Assembly (NCBI GenBank): GCA_010093515.1
Contig: MU001692.1
Coordinates: forward strand, 107,305 to 171,304
Source: Lineolata rhizophorae
Taxonomy: Eukaryota > Ascomycota > Dothideomycetes > Lineolatales > Lineolataceae
Reading direction: 5' to 3'
DNA length: 64,000 nt
The notes below the pieces were generated by a model. It worked only from the letters and a program-made list of their open reading frames with translations, ran no database searches and was not told where the DNA came from. Positions 36,085 through 47,774 of the stretch are shown piece by piece. The translations under genes were made by a program, and so were the position numbers. Every line of letters starts with the position of its first letter. The first letter of the stretch is position 1.

Positions 36085-37066
36085 GGCCAGCAGGACTCGG
36101 GAGCGGGGGGGGCGAGCGGGAAATCTTGAGCGGGCGGGACGGAATGGAAGGGATGGCGTGCACGGCGTCCGGAGCAAGGTTTGCTAGGCGCGGCGTGGCT
36201 TGTCCAGCTGGGAAGCGGGCCGCGGAAGGGCGGAGGGAGAGGAACGGGGAGCGAAGCCAAAGTGCCAGAGCTGGCGCAAGAAACAACCCCGACCCGCGGC
36301 GCCAAGAGATTTGCTGGTCGCCTGGGTCTGGGATCCACGGGAGCTTGCGCTCGGGGCGCGCGCCGCCCATTGGCCGGCGGGGCACGGCACAATGGCCGGG
36401 GCGTGCGGCCCATCGAAAAGCCACAGTCGCCGAGTCGTCGTCTCCTCTCACCTCCCGAGATGCAACCACTCGCAGCTTGACTGCTTCCACGGACAGGAGC
36501 CCGAATTGAGCTTCCGCATCGGGTGCCGGCTTTAAGCCTCCCTGCGTTCGCTGTGCCGCCGACCCGCGCCGGGCTCGGGAATCCTCGGCCCCAGACGTTG
36601 GCTGCCGGGCACCGACGCCCTCAATACCGAGCACGGCGAGGCTGAGGCTACACAGAAAACTGAGCTGCAAAGGTAAAATGACATTTGCTTTTTGACCTTA
36701 TCCGCTAGGGCCGTGAGTTTGCGAGTTCGGAGCAAAGATTCCCGTGTCTCGCGGCCCAATTGGCTCTTTCATTTCTTCCGTTTACAGTCCTCCCCTGTTT
36801 TTCTCGTTGCGAATCACACCATTGAACCAGTGCACTGGTAAAGCATACGGTGATTACGTTTACTGTCTTTACTAGCGTCGTTCCAGTGACCCGTCGTAAG
36901 GGATGTGTCGCCCCCCCAAAAAAAAGGAAAAAAAAAGAGACTGTCTTTCCGGTTTCAGTTACGCATGTGTACCCAAGACTAACGCCTTTAATTCTAGACG
37001 TTCAAACTTCTGCGAGCTCTAGAACACAGGCCATCATATCACATCGAACTTTGAAGACTTGGCAGC
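36085..37066. other. Divergent promoter region between HYPK and DAHP synthase
   Basis: GC-rich 980 bp with no supported gene. The short purine-rich run near 36918-36940 and the sequence just before 37067 probably form the DAHP synthase leader. Confidence 0.5.
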
Positions 37067-38739
37067 ATGTCACAAAATGGGTTCTCGATGAGCGGCGTAG
37101 TCTCGACGAGCGGCGTAGTCTCGACGAGCGGCGTGGGCTCCATGAGTGGCGTTGCCTCGACGAGCGGCGTGGCCTCGATGAGCGGCGTAGCCTCGACGAG
37201 CGGCAAGGCATGGTCACCGTCTAGTGAGCCTGGTCACGACTGAACTTACGAACTACACTAACAACAACCACTAGCATGGCGTTCCAAGCCTATCAAGCAA
37301 GGCGTGGCCTACGCAGATCGGTCAGCCGCCGATGCGGCCGTCGACCAACTGCAGCGCCTCCCGCCCATTGTGACGCCGGCCGAGATTTGCAAGCTCAAGG
37401 ACTCACTGCGGTCCGTGGCCCTGGGCGAGTCGTTCCTGCTGCAAGGGGGCGACTGCGCCGAGCTGTTCGAGTACTGCGCCGACTCGCCCATTGACTCCAA
37501 GATTAAGCTGCTGCTCCAAATGTCGCTCGTGCTCATCTGGGGCGCGCACAAGCCCGTCGTGCGCATCGCGCGCATGGCGGGCCAGTACGCGAAGCCGCGG
37601 TCGAGTCCGACGGAAACGACGGCCTCCGGGCGCACCATCCCGAGCTTCCGAGGGGACATCCTCAATGGCTTCGAGGAGGCGAGCCGCACCGTGGACCCCG
37701 GGCGGCTCGTGCTAGCCTACTTCCACTCGGCCGCGACGCTCAACTACGTGCGGGGCCAGCTGGCCTCGGGCCTCGCGGACCTGCATCGGCCGCTCGACTG
37801 GGGGCTCGGCCACGTCCGCGACGCGGAGCTCCAGCGCAAGTACCGCCGCATCGTCGGCTCCATCTCGGAGAGCCTGCGCTTCATGCGCACCGTCGGCGCC
37901 GACGCGACCCGCAAGCTCGAGACGGTCGACCTCTACACGAGCCACGAGGGCCTCGTGCTCGAGTACGAGCAGGCGCTCACGCGCGAGCTGCGGCATCCCG
38001 CCGGCTACCAGCCCGTTTTCAACAGCGGCAAGGGGCCGTCGCAGGCGCAGACGGACGGCTCGCAAATCAAGGGTGCCGCCGACAAGGGGTGGTACAACAC
38101 GTCGGCCCACTTTATTTGGATTGGTGATCGCACGCGCCAGATCGATGGCGCGCACGTCGAATACTTTCGCGGCGTCGAGAACCCGATTGGTATCAAGGTC
38201 GGGCCGAGCATGGAGCCAGACGAGCTCGTCCGCCTGTTGGATATTGTCAATCCGAGGAAGGAGATTGGTAAGGTCACACTGATCACGCGGTACGGCGAGG
38301 ACAAGGTGGAACGGCTGTTGCCGTTGCACATCAAGGCTGTTCAGGCAACAGAGCATGTCGTGGTGTGGCAGTGTGACCCTATGCATGGGTATGTCGTTTG
38401 TTAACCGGCCTTGAAATTTTTTGTTGAGGGCATGCTGACGGGCTCGGTAGGAACACTCGCAACACGACGCAGGGGATCAAGACGCGCCACTTCAGCAGCA
38501 TTCTTGCTGAAGTCACTTCGTCTTTGAAGGTCCACGAGGAGTGCGGCTCCTTCCTTGGCGGCGTACACCTCGAACTGACCGGCGATGCGGTGACGGAGTG
38601 CGTCGGAGGCAGTGAAGGGCTGGTCGAAGACGACCTCAGCCTCAACTATACCACCTACTGTGATCCGAGGCTCAACGAGAAGCAGGCGCTCGAGCTCGCC
38701 TTCTTAGTAGCTGATCATTATCGAGACGAGAATCGCTGA
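37067..38739 (+). CDS. Class II 3-deoxy-7-phosphoheptulonate (DAHP) synthase with N-terminal hexapeptide repeats
   Basis: First enzyme of the shikimate pathway: phosphoenolpyruvate plus erythrose 4-phosphate gives DAHP, leading to Phe, Tyr and Trp; cytosolic. Exons: 37067-37223, 37275-38388, 38451-38739; 519 residues. The plant/bacterial-like class II enzyme is identified by WRSKPIKQGVAYADRSAA, LLQGGDCAELFEYCADSP, the segment VRIARMAGQYAKPRS, and WQCDPMHGNTRNTTQGIKTR, which carry PEP- and metal-binding residues. Exon 1 is unusual. Between MSQNG and AWSPSTWRSKPIKQ, where relatives are short, seven hexapeptide repeats (S-[TM]-S-G-V-[VAG]) are encoded by an 18-bp minisatellite. The start ATG at 37067 matches the usual MSxNG start. 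The 3' end is 134 bp from the converging amidase gene. Confidence 0.93.
37085..37210 (+). repeat. 18-bp coding minisatellite, seven units
   Basis: Seven in-frame 18-bp units based on TCGACGAGCGGCGTAGTC, each coding S-[TM]-S-G-V-x (the last ends in GKA). Units differ at a few positions, so copy number probably changed by slippage or unequal exchange. It lies wholly in exon 1 of the DAHP synthase gene. Confidence 0.95.
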
Positions 38740-38873
38740 GACGTCGCATATGCACGGGTTTGAGCGGAGCTTCTGGCTTTGAAATCTTGTGTAGGGTCTT
38801 GGATATTAGAAGTGAGATGAACTGTAAAAGTATCGGTGTCCTTATGGCCTTTTTTCCCTTGGTACATTAAACA

Positions 38874-40883
38874 TCATGTCTTGAATGGAAGCCCGGTTTT
38901 GGATATAATGTATTCCATGATCTCGACCACCTTTTCCTCCTCGTATCGTCGGCCTACCAGCTGCAATGAAATAGGGGCGCCTGCGAAATTTTCGGGGTCG
39001 TCTAGTGGAGTCAGCATCCCAGCCACGCACCAAACAACAGCAGGAGTAGACTCACAGAGGTTGTAGTTGTACTCGTCCTTCTCGTTCCTCGGGTTGTACG
39101 TTTCTTCTTTGACATCTACAGTCGGATCCACTTTTGTTACCTACGACGCTGTTAGATGGTAGTTCAACACCTCAATCACCTATCTACTTACTGGGAAAAC
39201 CAAAGCCGAATAATCCAAGAGATTCCATTGAGAAGTGTAACCCCAGTACTTCGCCGTTTCAAGGAGGGGTGCCGCTCCCGGACCCACTGGGCAAAGAATG
39301 ACATCGACAGCGCCAGTTGGTACACCATTCTCGTCCGCACGGGTCGCTGTGTCGTTCCAGCGCTGCGCGTAGGCTGCACGGTATTCTTCTCGCTTTTGGG
39401 TCCAGTCCCAGATTTCGGAGACGGAGAGTTTCTTCACGAACGGATTCTGCTTTATGATAAATTCGGAGAGTGGCCGCCAGGGCTCGCCCGACTCGGCGAT
39501 CGCCTCGCTCTCCTCGCTAGCACCATCGCAGAAGTACAGGCTCGCCTAGAACGCATTTAGTGAGTACTTGAAGTCCAAAACGACCCGTTCATTAGGACAC
39601 TTACTATGATCTCCCAAGCCAAGTCATGCTTGTATGGCTTCCACTCCACAATTTCCACCCCCTCTACCTTTTTTAGCGCATCGACCGTCTCCTTCAACGC
39701 CCTCCTCACCGGCGGATGCACCCTCACCACTCCATCATCCCACAGCACACCCACCTTCAACTTCTTCACACAGCCTCCCTCCGCCGTCCGCTCCCACCCC
39801 TCTCCTTCTCTCCACGGCAGCGGCAGCAAACTCGGAAACCTCACCCACGGTCTCTGCCGCAAACACGCGCGCATAAACAACCTAACGCCCTCCAAGCTGG
39901 TGCTCAAGGGTCCAATGACCGGCACAATCTGCTCTTGACCCATCATCGTCGCGGCCATGCCCTCCATGGGCAGCCTGTAGCTGCTGGGCTTGAGCCCGAA
40001 GAGGCCCTGATTGGCGGCGGGGCTGCGGATGCTGCCGCCGATGTCGGTCCCGACGCCCAGGCAGCTCGCGCGCAGGCCGAGCAGGGCGCCCTCGCCGCCG
40101 GAGCTGCCGCCGCTCGTCAGCGAGCGCCGGAACGGGTTCACCGTCGCCCCGTACAGGTTGCTGCTCGTCTCGAGGTGCATGAGGGTTTGCGGCTGGGTGG
40201 TGCGCGCGTAGAAGACGGCGCCGGCCGCGTCGAGGAGCTGGAGGAGCCCCGCTGAGTCGGAGGGCGCGGGCCGTCCCACCCACGACACGAAGCCGGCGTT
40301 CACGTCGTGCCCGGCGAGAGAGGCGTGCTCTTTGATGCTAATGGGCAGGCCGTGGAGGGGCCCGATGGGGGTGCCGTGCTGAGCGAGGTAGGCGTCGAGG
40401 GCTGTGGCGCGTTGGATGGCCAGGTTGGGGAGCAGTTCTGTTACGCAGTTGGTCTTGGGAAAGCAGCTGTTAGTGGGATCCACGAACGCAACGTCGTTCC
40501 GGAACTGATTGTGGACTCTTCCGCATTTTGCCTTGATGACACGGATGGGACTTCAACTTGGGAAATGTCACAGTTATTCCCGTTCAACTAACCAGCTTCT
40601 GTGCCAGGCCAGCCCTTCTCAGAAACGCCTTGGTCAGCTCCACGCTCGTCAACTGGCCCTTCGCCAACAACGCGGCCAGCTCTTCCGGCGGCGTCTCAGT
40701 CAACTCAACCTCGCGCGCGGAGAGCAGCTGGCGGGGCAGCGGAGTGACGTCGAGGGGCAGCTCGGCGGGCACGTCGGGCACCGGCGGTTCCACAGCCGCG
40801 ATAGTTTCGTCCCGGTGGGCCTGGGCCGCTTTCACGACGTCCTCCCAGGAAGTCTTTCCGCGCTCGAAGGGAAGAAGAGGCAT
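38874..40883 (-). CDS. Amidase-signature family enzyme (acetamidase-like)
   Basis: Hydrolyses a carboxamide to acid plus ammonia; fungal members include acetamidases and general amidases. Minus-strand exons: 40883-40593, 40453-39605, 39545-39192, 39140-39056, 39001-38874; 568 residues. The Ser-cisSer-Lys triad is visible: Lys about 138 in LPISIKEHASLAG, Ser about 214 in TSGGSSGGEG, and Ser about 238 in TDIGGSIRSPA. The spacing (76 and 24) is close to that of fatty acid amide hydrolase. No signal peptide or membrane segment. Splice sites are all GT..AG and phases agree. It converges on the DAHP synthase gene. Substrate is not predictable. Confidence 0.93.
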
Positions 40884-42150
40884 TTTGCCGACGGAAAGGT
40901 ATTATGTTGGGAACGACGCGGCAAGGACCGGGGGTTTTATGTATGGTTTTGGTGGGGCGCTAGTAGAACGCAAAAGGAGAAAGAGTTCCACTGGAGACTA
41001 CCTAAGCTGGGCTGAATACCTAGACGGAGCTAAAGAGCGTACCTAGTCGCTCTTTATACCCGCGCAATGGGGAGTCCATTGTTATCAATTGCTGGTTCCG
41101 CAGTACTTGCAGGGTGGGGAGCAGGTGCTTCGGCCCTATCGTGAACCAGCTGCGGGGTTACGTCTGGTCCGTATCAGCACGGTACCTAGGCGGCTTCATG
41201 CATAAGTTGCGCCGCTCGCGGGGTGGTGCAGCCCGATAAGCTAGTGTAAATCGCGTAGACTTGCCCGGTCGGGTGCGCTGCCTCATCGGGTTTAGAAGAT
41301 GCGAGTTAAGTAAAGGTTCGAGGTAAAAAGACATCGTAAAGAGAAAACGAGAACTGGCGCCCGAAGAATAGGGTTAGGGTTATAGTTTTAAGGTTAAAGT
41401 AAGCTTACTGTTCGAACATGGGCCTGAGCATCTAGACTCCAATTATTCCGGTCCTCAGCCAAGTAGCCAAATGTTCACGGCAATCCGACTCATAAGATAC
41501 CACAGCACTCTGCCAGACGACTTGTGCAGTACACAGCACAACCCCCCATGGACATTAATCGAGCGATTTATTCCTGGTTAGGGCATTTAATATTCCCCAA
41601 AAGCTCCATAGGTACAATCTGCTAGCTTACAGACACGCAGCAGCAGTAGCGGCAACCACCATATGTTCGATAGATATTCTTTCAATGCTCTCTTTAGAGA
41701 ATTCTTCTCTCGCGACTCAGACAACATAAAACTCGTGCAACGCAAAATGCAACAACAGCAAATAAAACAGCCGCTACTACTGCTCTGATAGGGGGTATCT
41801 TCGTTAGGTGGGGATTGTACAACAACCGCGCGCGCCGATTATTCACCTTCCAAAAAAAAAAAAAAAAAAAAAGGGACGATGACGATAAAACATAGAAGAT
41901 GTCTAAGGTGTGAGAGGAAGACGACAGGGTGTGACGGTAGCCCGGAGCAAGGCATACTTGCTCCTGTTAAGCATGACTGAGATTTGGAAAAGAAATGGGT
42001 ACGATAGAAAACGAGGCAAAAATGAGTGAGTGGGATGGTGAACCCAGCCGGCCGTCCAGACCACGCATCCAGCGTGACCGTCGAAAGTCCTGTCCATGAG
42101 ACCCTAAGATGAGGTAGTCTTGTAGATGAAACATAGGTATACAACGACGC
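40884..42150. other. Intergenic, 1.3 kb
   Basis: Upstream of the amidase and downstream of the minus-strand low-complexity gene. Contains two adjoining TTAGGG-like units near 41370-41383, too few to call a telomere relic, and an A22 run at 41851-41872. Confidence 0.5.
41851..41872. repeat. A22 homopolymer
   Basis: Twenty-two consecutive A about 280 bp beyond the stop of the minus-strand gene at 42151-44829, reading as poly-T in that gene's 3' flank. Confidence 0.9.
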
Positions 42151-44829
42151 TTAGAATGTCTCTCCAATCGATCCCTTCTCCCTCATATCAAACACCTTGA
42201 TATCTTCCAAAGCTTCAGCTATAGCCGAAACCTCTTCGGCCAACGTCTCTTCTTTCTCCTCTCCGCCCGCACCATCGGCCTTTTCCTCCAGCGTCTTAAC
42301 CCCCTCCTCGACCGGTGTCCACGGTCCCAACAGCGACCCGCCCCTCCCGGGACTCAACGCTCCCTCACCGCCCTCTCCACTTCTATGCCCGCCCTCGTCC
42401 TCGTCCTCCTCATCCCTCAACACGCGTCCTCCCAACTTAACATCGCTCACCCTCACCCTATACTCCAGCGCCTTCCTCCCGTCCTTGATCAGCTCCTCCG
42501 TCCAGCCCAGACACCGCTTGAGGCTCTGGTTCATCTTCATCGAGTCGACGAGGAGTTCGCGGTGGCGGGCGAGGTCGAGCGCGAGGCGGCGTTCGTCGCG
42601 GGCGCGGCGGCGGGCCTCGGCGGAGCCGGCCTCGGAGGGGGACGTGGCGGAGGAAGCGGACGGGGAGAGGGAGAGCGAGGAAGACCGCGCCGAGAGGGAC
42701 GACGAGAGGTCGTCGTCGTCATCTGCAGAGTCGTAGTCGTCGTCATCTTCGTCATCCTCGTCGCTCTCGTCGCTCAGCCCGCCCACGCCCAGCCCCCTAC
42801 CCACGCTCCTCCTGCTCTTCCTCCTTCCCTTTTTACCGCTCCTCCTTCTCCTCCCGTCGCCACCTCCCTCCCCTCCCTCTCCAACCCCCACCTCCCCGCT
42901 CAACACCCCACTAAACCTCCCCGCCCGACTCATCCGTCTGAACCGCCGCAGCTCCGCCTTCTGCTTCCGCACCTCCCGCTCCAGCTGCCGGTTGACCGCC
43001 AACAAGCTCGAATTCGAGATCTCCAAATCGAGCACCTTCCTCTCGCGCCGCGCCTCGGCCGCTAGGCTCGCCGCGCTGGCCTGCGCCGACGCCGCTTTGG
43101 CCGGGCTCTGCGGCGCGCCCGCCCCGTCTTCCGAAACGCGCTGCGACGACGGCCCCGACGACGACGTCGCCGTCGTCGTGACCGGCAGCGAGCTCGCTGG
43201 GCCCGGCTCCGACAGCGGCGACGCCAGCGAGCCCGGCGGCGGCGACGACGCGCCCGCCGCCGCCGACGGAGGCGTCTGGATCGTGGGCAGCGGCCGCGCC
43301 GCAGATCTCCTGCTGCCCGGTCTGGCGGCGGCGCCGACCGAGTCGACCGAGTCGATGCTCGCGCTCTTGGCGTGCCTTGCGCCAGCGGAGGACGCGGGGC
43401 CCGATGCCGATGCGCGCGTCGATGCCGTCGTCGAGCTGGTGGCGCTGGTGCGGCGGCGCTGCTTCTGGTGCTGGTGCTGGTGGTGCTGGTGGTGCTGAGC
43501 GGCGGGGTCGAGCTGGGTGTGCGAGGCATGGCCCGGGGAGGAGGCGGAGGGCGAGGAGGGCGAGGGCGGCGGCGGGGGGAAGATGGCCGAGACGCCGGAC
43601 TGCCGGTTGTCGCGGTGGTAGTGCTGGTTGTGGCTGCCGGGGCGGATCACCTGCGAGGCGCCCTTTCGGTAGCTCAGGTGGATCGAGTCCTTGTGCGGGG
43701 AAGGCGGACGCAGCGGCTGTTGCTGTCCTCCGCCGCCTCCGCTGCCGGCGCCCGGCGGCGGCGACGGTAGCGGCGACGTCGAGGGCAAATCGCCGGCGGC
43801 GGAGGCGTGGAAGAAGAACTTAGCCGCGGGGTTCTGGGAGACCTTGGACGCGCGGTCCTGCCAGGCGGCGGCGGGGCTCGACGCGGATAGCGACGGCGAG
43901 ACGGGTGTGGAGGACGGGTGAGCCTGTCTCCGTTCCTCCTGCGTACCGTTCGCGTAGAAGAAGGTCGGTGCGGCCTTCTTCTGCGGGACGGCGGCGCCGG
44001 CCTCGGGCGAGCCGCGACGGTGGTGCGCGTCGGCGGCGCGGAAGAACATGGGGTGCTCTAGGGCGGCGGCGGACTCGGCGGCGCCGGGAGCGGAAGCGGC
44101 GTGTGGCGGGTCGGGCCGGATCGGGGAGCGCATCCCGCTGGCTAGAGGCGATGGCTGCGGCGGCGGAGGAGACGTCTGCAGTCCCGCTCCGTCTCTGCCT
44201 GCTCCTCCGAGAGCACTGCTCGCACCGCCTACAACCACGCTCCTCGGCCTACTGGCGCTACCTCCCGTGGCTCCGCCAGAGTACGCCTGTGGATGCGGAC
44301 TCGGCGACGCGCCGCCCACACCCCAGTCTTCTCTCCCAGACGCGCCGCCTCCCGCCCCTCCGCCGCCGCCGGCCGAAAAGTCCACCTGGCTCACCGGCCG
44401 GCTCCCCGTCGTGGGAGTCCCCGTCGGCGTCGAGTGCTGGCTGTCCACGCGGCTCTTGCGCGAGCCCGATCGCGGCGTGACATTGCTGCTGAGGAAGGCG
44501 CGCACGGGCGTCGCGAGATCGTCCTTGCCTGGCTGGGGCGCGGCGATGGGAGTCGCGCGCGGTGTGCTGCTCGGAATGACGTCGTCGCTGGGATTGTTGC
44601 GAGAGGAGGCGGTGGGTCGGCGGGCGGATGGAGTGCTGGTGGAAGAGGAGGACGGCGGTGCTGCCGGTGCCTGCGGCGGCGGAGTCGAGGTGTTGGAATG
44701 CGTAGGTGTGCCCGCGAGTCGGGGTGTTAGGGGCGATTTGGCGGTGCGGGTCGAGGCGAGGGTCGGCATGAAGGGGCGGGACTGGCCGCCGGCAGAGGAG
44801 GAGTTGCCGTACCGGTCGGCCGGGGGCAT
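42151..44829 (-). CDS. Conserved-looking low-complexity coiled-coil protein, unknown function
   Basis: I recognise the general type but no named family. Single exon, 892 residues. About residues 1-580 are disordered and Ser/Pro/Ala/Gly-rich; a conserved-looking patch PVRAFLSSNVTPRSGSRKSR lies near 108. A predicted coiled coil at about 590-635 includes ERKVLDLEISNSSLLAVNRQ and QLEREVRKQKAELRRFRR. A Lys/Arg segment follows, then an acidic run near 690-710 (ESDEDDEDDDDYDSADDDDD) and a second helical region near 745-800 (MKMNQSLKRCLGWTEELI). The end is EALEDIKVFDMREKGSIGETF split by no intron. The helices argue for a scaffold or DNA/cytoskeleton-associated protein, but that is inference. It is divergent from Pol kappa, with an 831-bp shared upstream region. 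Confidence 0.75.
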   Translation of the reverse strand: MPPADRYGNSSSAGGQSRPFMPTLASTRTAKSPLTPRLAGTPTHSNTSTPPPQAPAAPPSSSSTSTPSARRPTASSRNNPSDDVIPSSTPRATPIAAPQPGKDDLATPVRAFLSSNVTPRSGSRKSRVDSQHSTPTGTPTTGSRPVSQVDFSAGGGGGAGGGASGREDWGVGGASPSPHPQAYSGGATGGSASRPRSVVVGGASSALGGAGRDGAGLQTSPPPPQPSPLASGMRSPIRPDPPHAASAPGAAESAAALEHPMFFRAADAHHRRGSPEAGAAVPQKKAAPTFFYANGTQEERRQAHPSSTPVSPSLSASSPAAAWQDRASKVSQNPAAKFFFHASAAGDLPSTSPLPSPPPGAGSGGGGGQQQPLRPPSPHKDSIHLSYRKGASQVIRPGSHNQHYHRDNRQSGVSAIFPPPPPSPSSPSASSPGHASHTQLDPAAQHHQHHQHQHQKQRRRTSATSSTTASTRASASGPASSAGARHAKSASIDSVDSVGAAARPGSRRSAARPLPTIQTPPSAAAGASSPPPGSLASPLSEPGPASSLPVTTTATSSSGPSSQRVSEDGAGAPQSPAKAASAQASAASLAAEARRERKVLDLEISNSSLLAVNRQLEREVRKQKAELRRFRRMSRAGRFSGVLSGEVGVGEGGEGGGDGRRRRSGKKGRRKSRRSVGRGLGVGGLSDESDEDDEDDDDYDSADDDDDLSSSLSARSSSLSLSPSASSATSPSEAGSAEARRRARDERRLALDLARHRELLVDSMKMNQSLKRCLGWTEELIKDGRKALEYRVRVSDVKLGGRVLRDEEDEDEGGHRSGEGGEGALSPGRGGSLLGPWTPVEEGVKTLEEKADGAGGEEKEETLAEEVSAIAEALEDIKVFDMREKGSIGETF

Positions 44830-45660
44830 CGTGGGGGCGTAGTAGCGTGCTCGGAAGAGTAAGAGGGGCGCGTAGGTTAGGATGGCGCGGTGGAGTGACG
44901 AAGGGGGTGGTTGGCGGTCATGCTGAGGGTGTCAGGGTCGCCTCGTTCAAGATAACGCAGGCTCCTGGGCAGGCGTGTGCGCGTGCACGTGCGCAGAGGC
45001 GTGGTGTTGGTGATGCTAGGCGCGCAGGGCGGCGAATTGGGGCTGGCGGACGGTGCGGGCGGCGTGGAGGGCCGGAGGGGCGTGGTGTTGTTGATGGCGC
45101 CCGGGGCCCGCGATGCCGCTCGAAAACACCCGCGCGTTGCCCGATCCGGCGGGTGCGCCCGGACCTGCCCGGGCTTGGCGGCTTCACGTGCGCGGGCCGT
45201 CGGCCCTGCGGCGAATGAGCGCGTGTTTGCTCCGTCTGGCCTCAGGAACGCGGCGCGAGCCATTCGAGGGCGACGCGCAGCTGTTCGCTAATGCGATGCA
45301 GCCGTGGAGATTCGTGCCGATAGGCGTCTCTTGTTCCCATGCGATCTTGATTCGCGTTGCGCGACCTTGCGGCTGCAGGCCAGCCACGGGCAGGGGTGGC
45401 GTGACTTGGAGTCGCGCCCGTGACTTGCCGGGCCGCGCGACGCGTGAACGCGTCTGGACTGTACATACTACGTACTGCGCTGCCTCCATCCCTGCTCCCC
45501 GCACCCGCCGGGCTCATCTCATCCCAAACCGCCACAAGCTGCCAAAAATATCACCATCAAAGCTCTGTTTCTCGATCGATGTTGACGTAGACATCATTTT
45601 TGCGCTGCCCACATGCCCCACATCGCCGCAGTACAATCATGAGCCACCTCCCCTGTCGCC
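44830..45660. other. Divergent promoter region (low-complexity gene / Pol kappa)
   Basis: GC-rich 831 bp, no gene supported. The Pol kappa leader shortly before 45661 is pyrimidine/CA-rich. Confidence 0.55.
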
Positions 45661-47774
45661 ATGGCGGACGACGACAGCAGCTTCACCAATGCCCCGCCCC
45701 CATCAAGCGCGCCTGCCACGCAGGCCGAGGTCGAGGAAGAAGCCATTCTCGCCTCGGTGCCCAAGACCGCCGTTCAGGAGGAGATTTTGGCCGACAAGTC
45801 GCACCCTGAGCACGAGACGCTGAAGTACCACCTGCTCGGCCCGTCGCTGACCAAGGCCGGGCAAGACAAGGTAGACCAGCAAAAGGTAGTGCCGTCGAGA
45901 ATCACCACGCAGAAGGGCACACGCTAAATCAGCGCTTCTACCACCAGGTCTCCGAAATCATCTACGAAGCCTCCAAGGGCTCCAAGTTCTTCCTCAACGA
46001 AGAGGCCAAGGACGCCGCCCTGACGGCCAAAATCGACCGCCTGCTCGCCAAGTGCGCCGAGCTCCAGCACCCGTCCAACGCCGCCGCCCTCGCCGCCTCG
46101 ACCCGGCGCGCCGACGACCTGATCGCGCGGCTCGAGCTCTCGCGCACGCTGACCCAGTCCATCGTGCACATCGACTGCGACGCCTTCTACGCGGCCGTCG
46201 AGCTGCTGTCGCGGCCGTCGCTGCGCGACCGGCCCTTCGCCGTCGGCGGCGGCGTGCTGACGACGTGCTCGTACGCCGCGCGCCGCTTCGGCGTGCGGTC
46301 CGGCATGGCCTCGTTCGTGGCCCGGAAGCTGTGCCCCGAGCTGGCGCTGCTGCCGCTCAACTTCGCGCGCTACGGCGCCAAGGCGCGCCAGGTGCGCGGC
46401 GTGCTCGCGCGCTTCGACCCACGCTTCGAGGCCGCCAGCATCGACGAGGCCTACCTGGACGTCACGGCTTACTGCGACGAGCGCGGCCTGACGCCCGCCG
46501 AGGCAGTCGCCCGGCTGCGGGCCGCCATCCGCGAGGAGACTCACGTCACCGTCTCGGCCGGCATCGCGCCCAACGCTAAGATCGCCAAGATCGCGAGCAA
46601 CCGGAACAAGCCGGACGGCCAGTTCGAGGTCCCGCGCACGAGGCAGGCGTGCTTGGAGTTCATGCGCGACTTGCCGGTGCGCAATGTCAACGGCGTGGGC
46701 AGGGTGCTCGAGCGAGAGCTCGCTGCGCTGGGCATCAAGACGTGCGGCGATATCTATCCCGCGAGAGGATACCTCGCGAAGTTGCTGGGCGACAAGGCGT
46801 TCGAGTTTCTGATCCACACTTACCTCGGACTGGGCCGCACGACCATCCGCCCCGCGGAGGAGTACGAGAGGAAGAGCGTCGGCACGGAAAGGACGTTTGC
46901 TGATCTTAGTGGAGAGAGGCGATTGAGAGAGAAGTTGAGGGATATCGCGAGGGAATTGGAAGAGGATCTCAAGAGCCACGAGGTCAAGGGACGGACGCTG
47001 GTCTTGAAGGTGAAGCTGCATACTTACGAGGTGATTACGCGCCAGACGGTTCCGGCGAGAGGAGCCGTCTGGAGGTCAGAGGACACATTCCGTGAAGCCG
47101 AACCGCTATTAGCGAAGCTGGAGAAGGAGATTCCGGGTTTGAAACTTAGGCTGATGGGACTGCGGGTCACGGGCCTCGTGAGCACGCGTAAGGTCACGAC
47201 GGATGAATTCTTCGGCGTCGGCAAGCGCGCGACAGGCACGGAACCCGCCGGGAAGACGAAACTCGCCCAGGAAGACGAGGTGTGGGAGTCGTGGCCGGAG
47301 GAGGAGTTCGAGCAGGAGGCCCGCCGCGAGAGGCGAGAGGAGATGGCGCAGCTCGAGAAGTGGAGCCAGGAGGCTGAGGCCGCGGAACAGCAGCAACTAG
47401 CTAAGGCCGAAACCGCCTCCGGCATGAGCCCGCACATGGCTGAAATGGGCGTGGACGTCCGAGAGGATGGTGATGCGGGCCCGGAGCGTTGGGAATGCCC
47501 CGTCTGCGCGAGGCTCTTACCCGCCGTAGATCGCTCCTTCAATGACCATGTAGACCTGTGTCTCTCGAGACATACGATCCGCCAGGTTGCGAGAAATGAG
47601 TCCGACAAGTGCGATGGTGGGGTTGATTCGACGGGTGAGGATGAGGCTGCGAGGGAGCCGTCGCCACCGTCGTTGATGACGAAGATGATGGGCGCGAAGC
47701 CGCCAGCGCCGGTGAAAAAGAAGAGAGGGAGGCCGAGTACAAAAGATACGGGCTTTAAGAAGAGGAAGGGGTAG
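45661..47774 (+). CDS. DNA polymerase kappa (Y family, DinB-like) with C-terminal UBZ-type zinc finger
   Basis: Translesion polymerase that bypasses damaged bases in the nucleus. Exons: 45661-45885 and 45948-47774; 683 residues. The N-clasp contains HLLGPSLTKAGQDKVDQQKV and EIIYEASKGSKFF, specific to kappa. Catalytic carboxylates are in VHIDCDAFYAAVE (Asp about 151) and SIDEAYLDVT (Asp/Glu about 241-242). NRNKPDGQF and a helix-hairpin segment VNGVGRVLERELAALGI follow. Near residue 590, CPVCARLLPAV...NDHVDLCL fits a Rad18-type UBZ that would bind mono-ubiquitinated PCNA. A basic KKKRGRPS tail near the end could be a nuclear signal. The acceptor at 45947 restores the expected KVSEIIYEA. Confidence 0.95.

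Noticed and set aside
41340-41400. TGGCGCCCGAA-like primer-binding-site motif near TTAGGG units, as in LTR elements or telomere relics
   Set aside because: No terminal repeats, coding domains or target duplication recognisable, and only two TTAGGG units.
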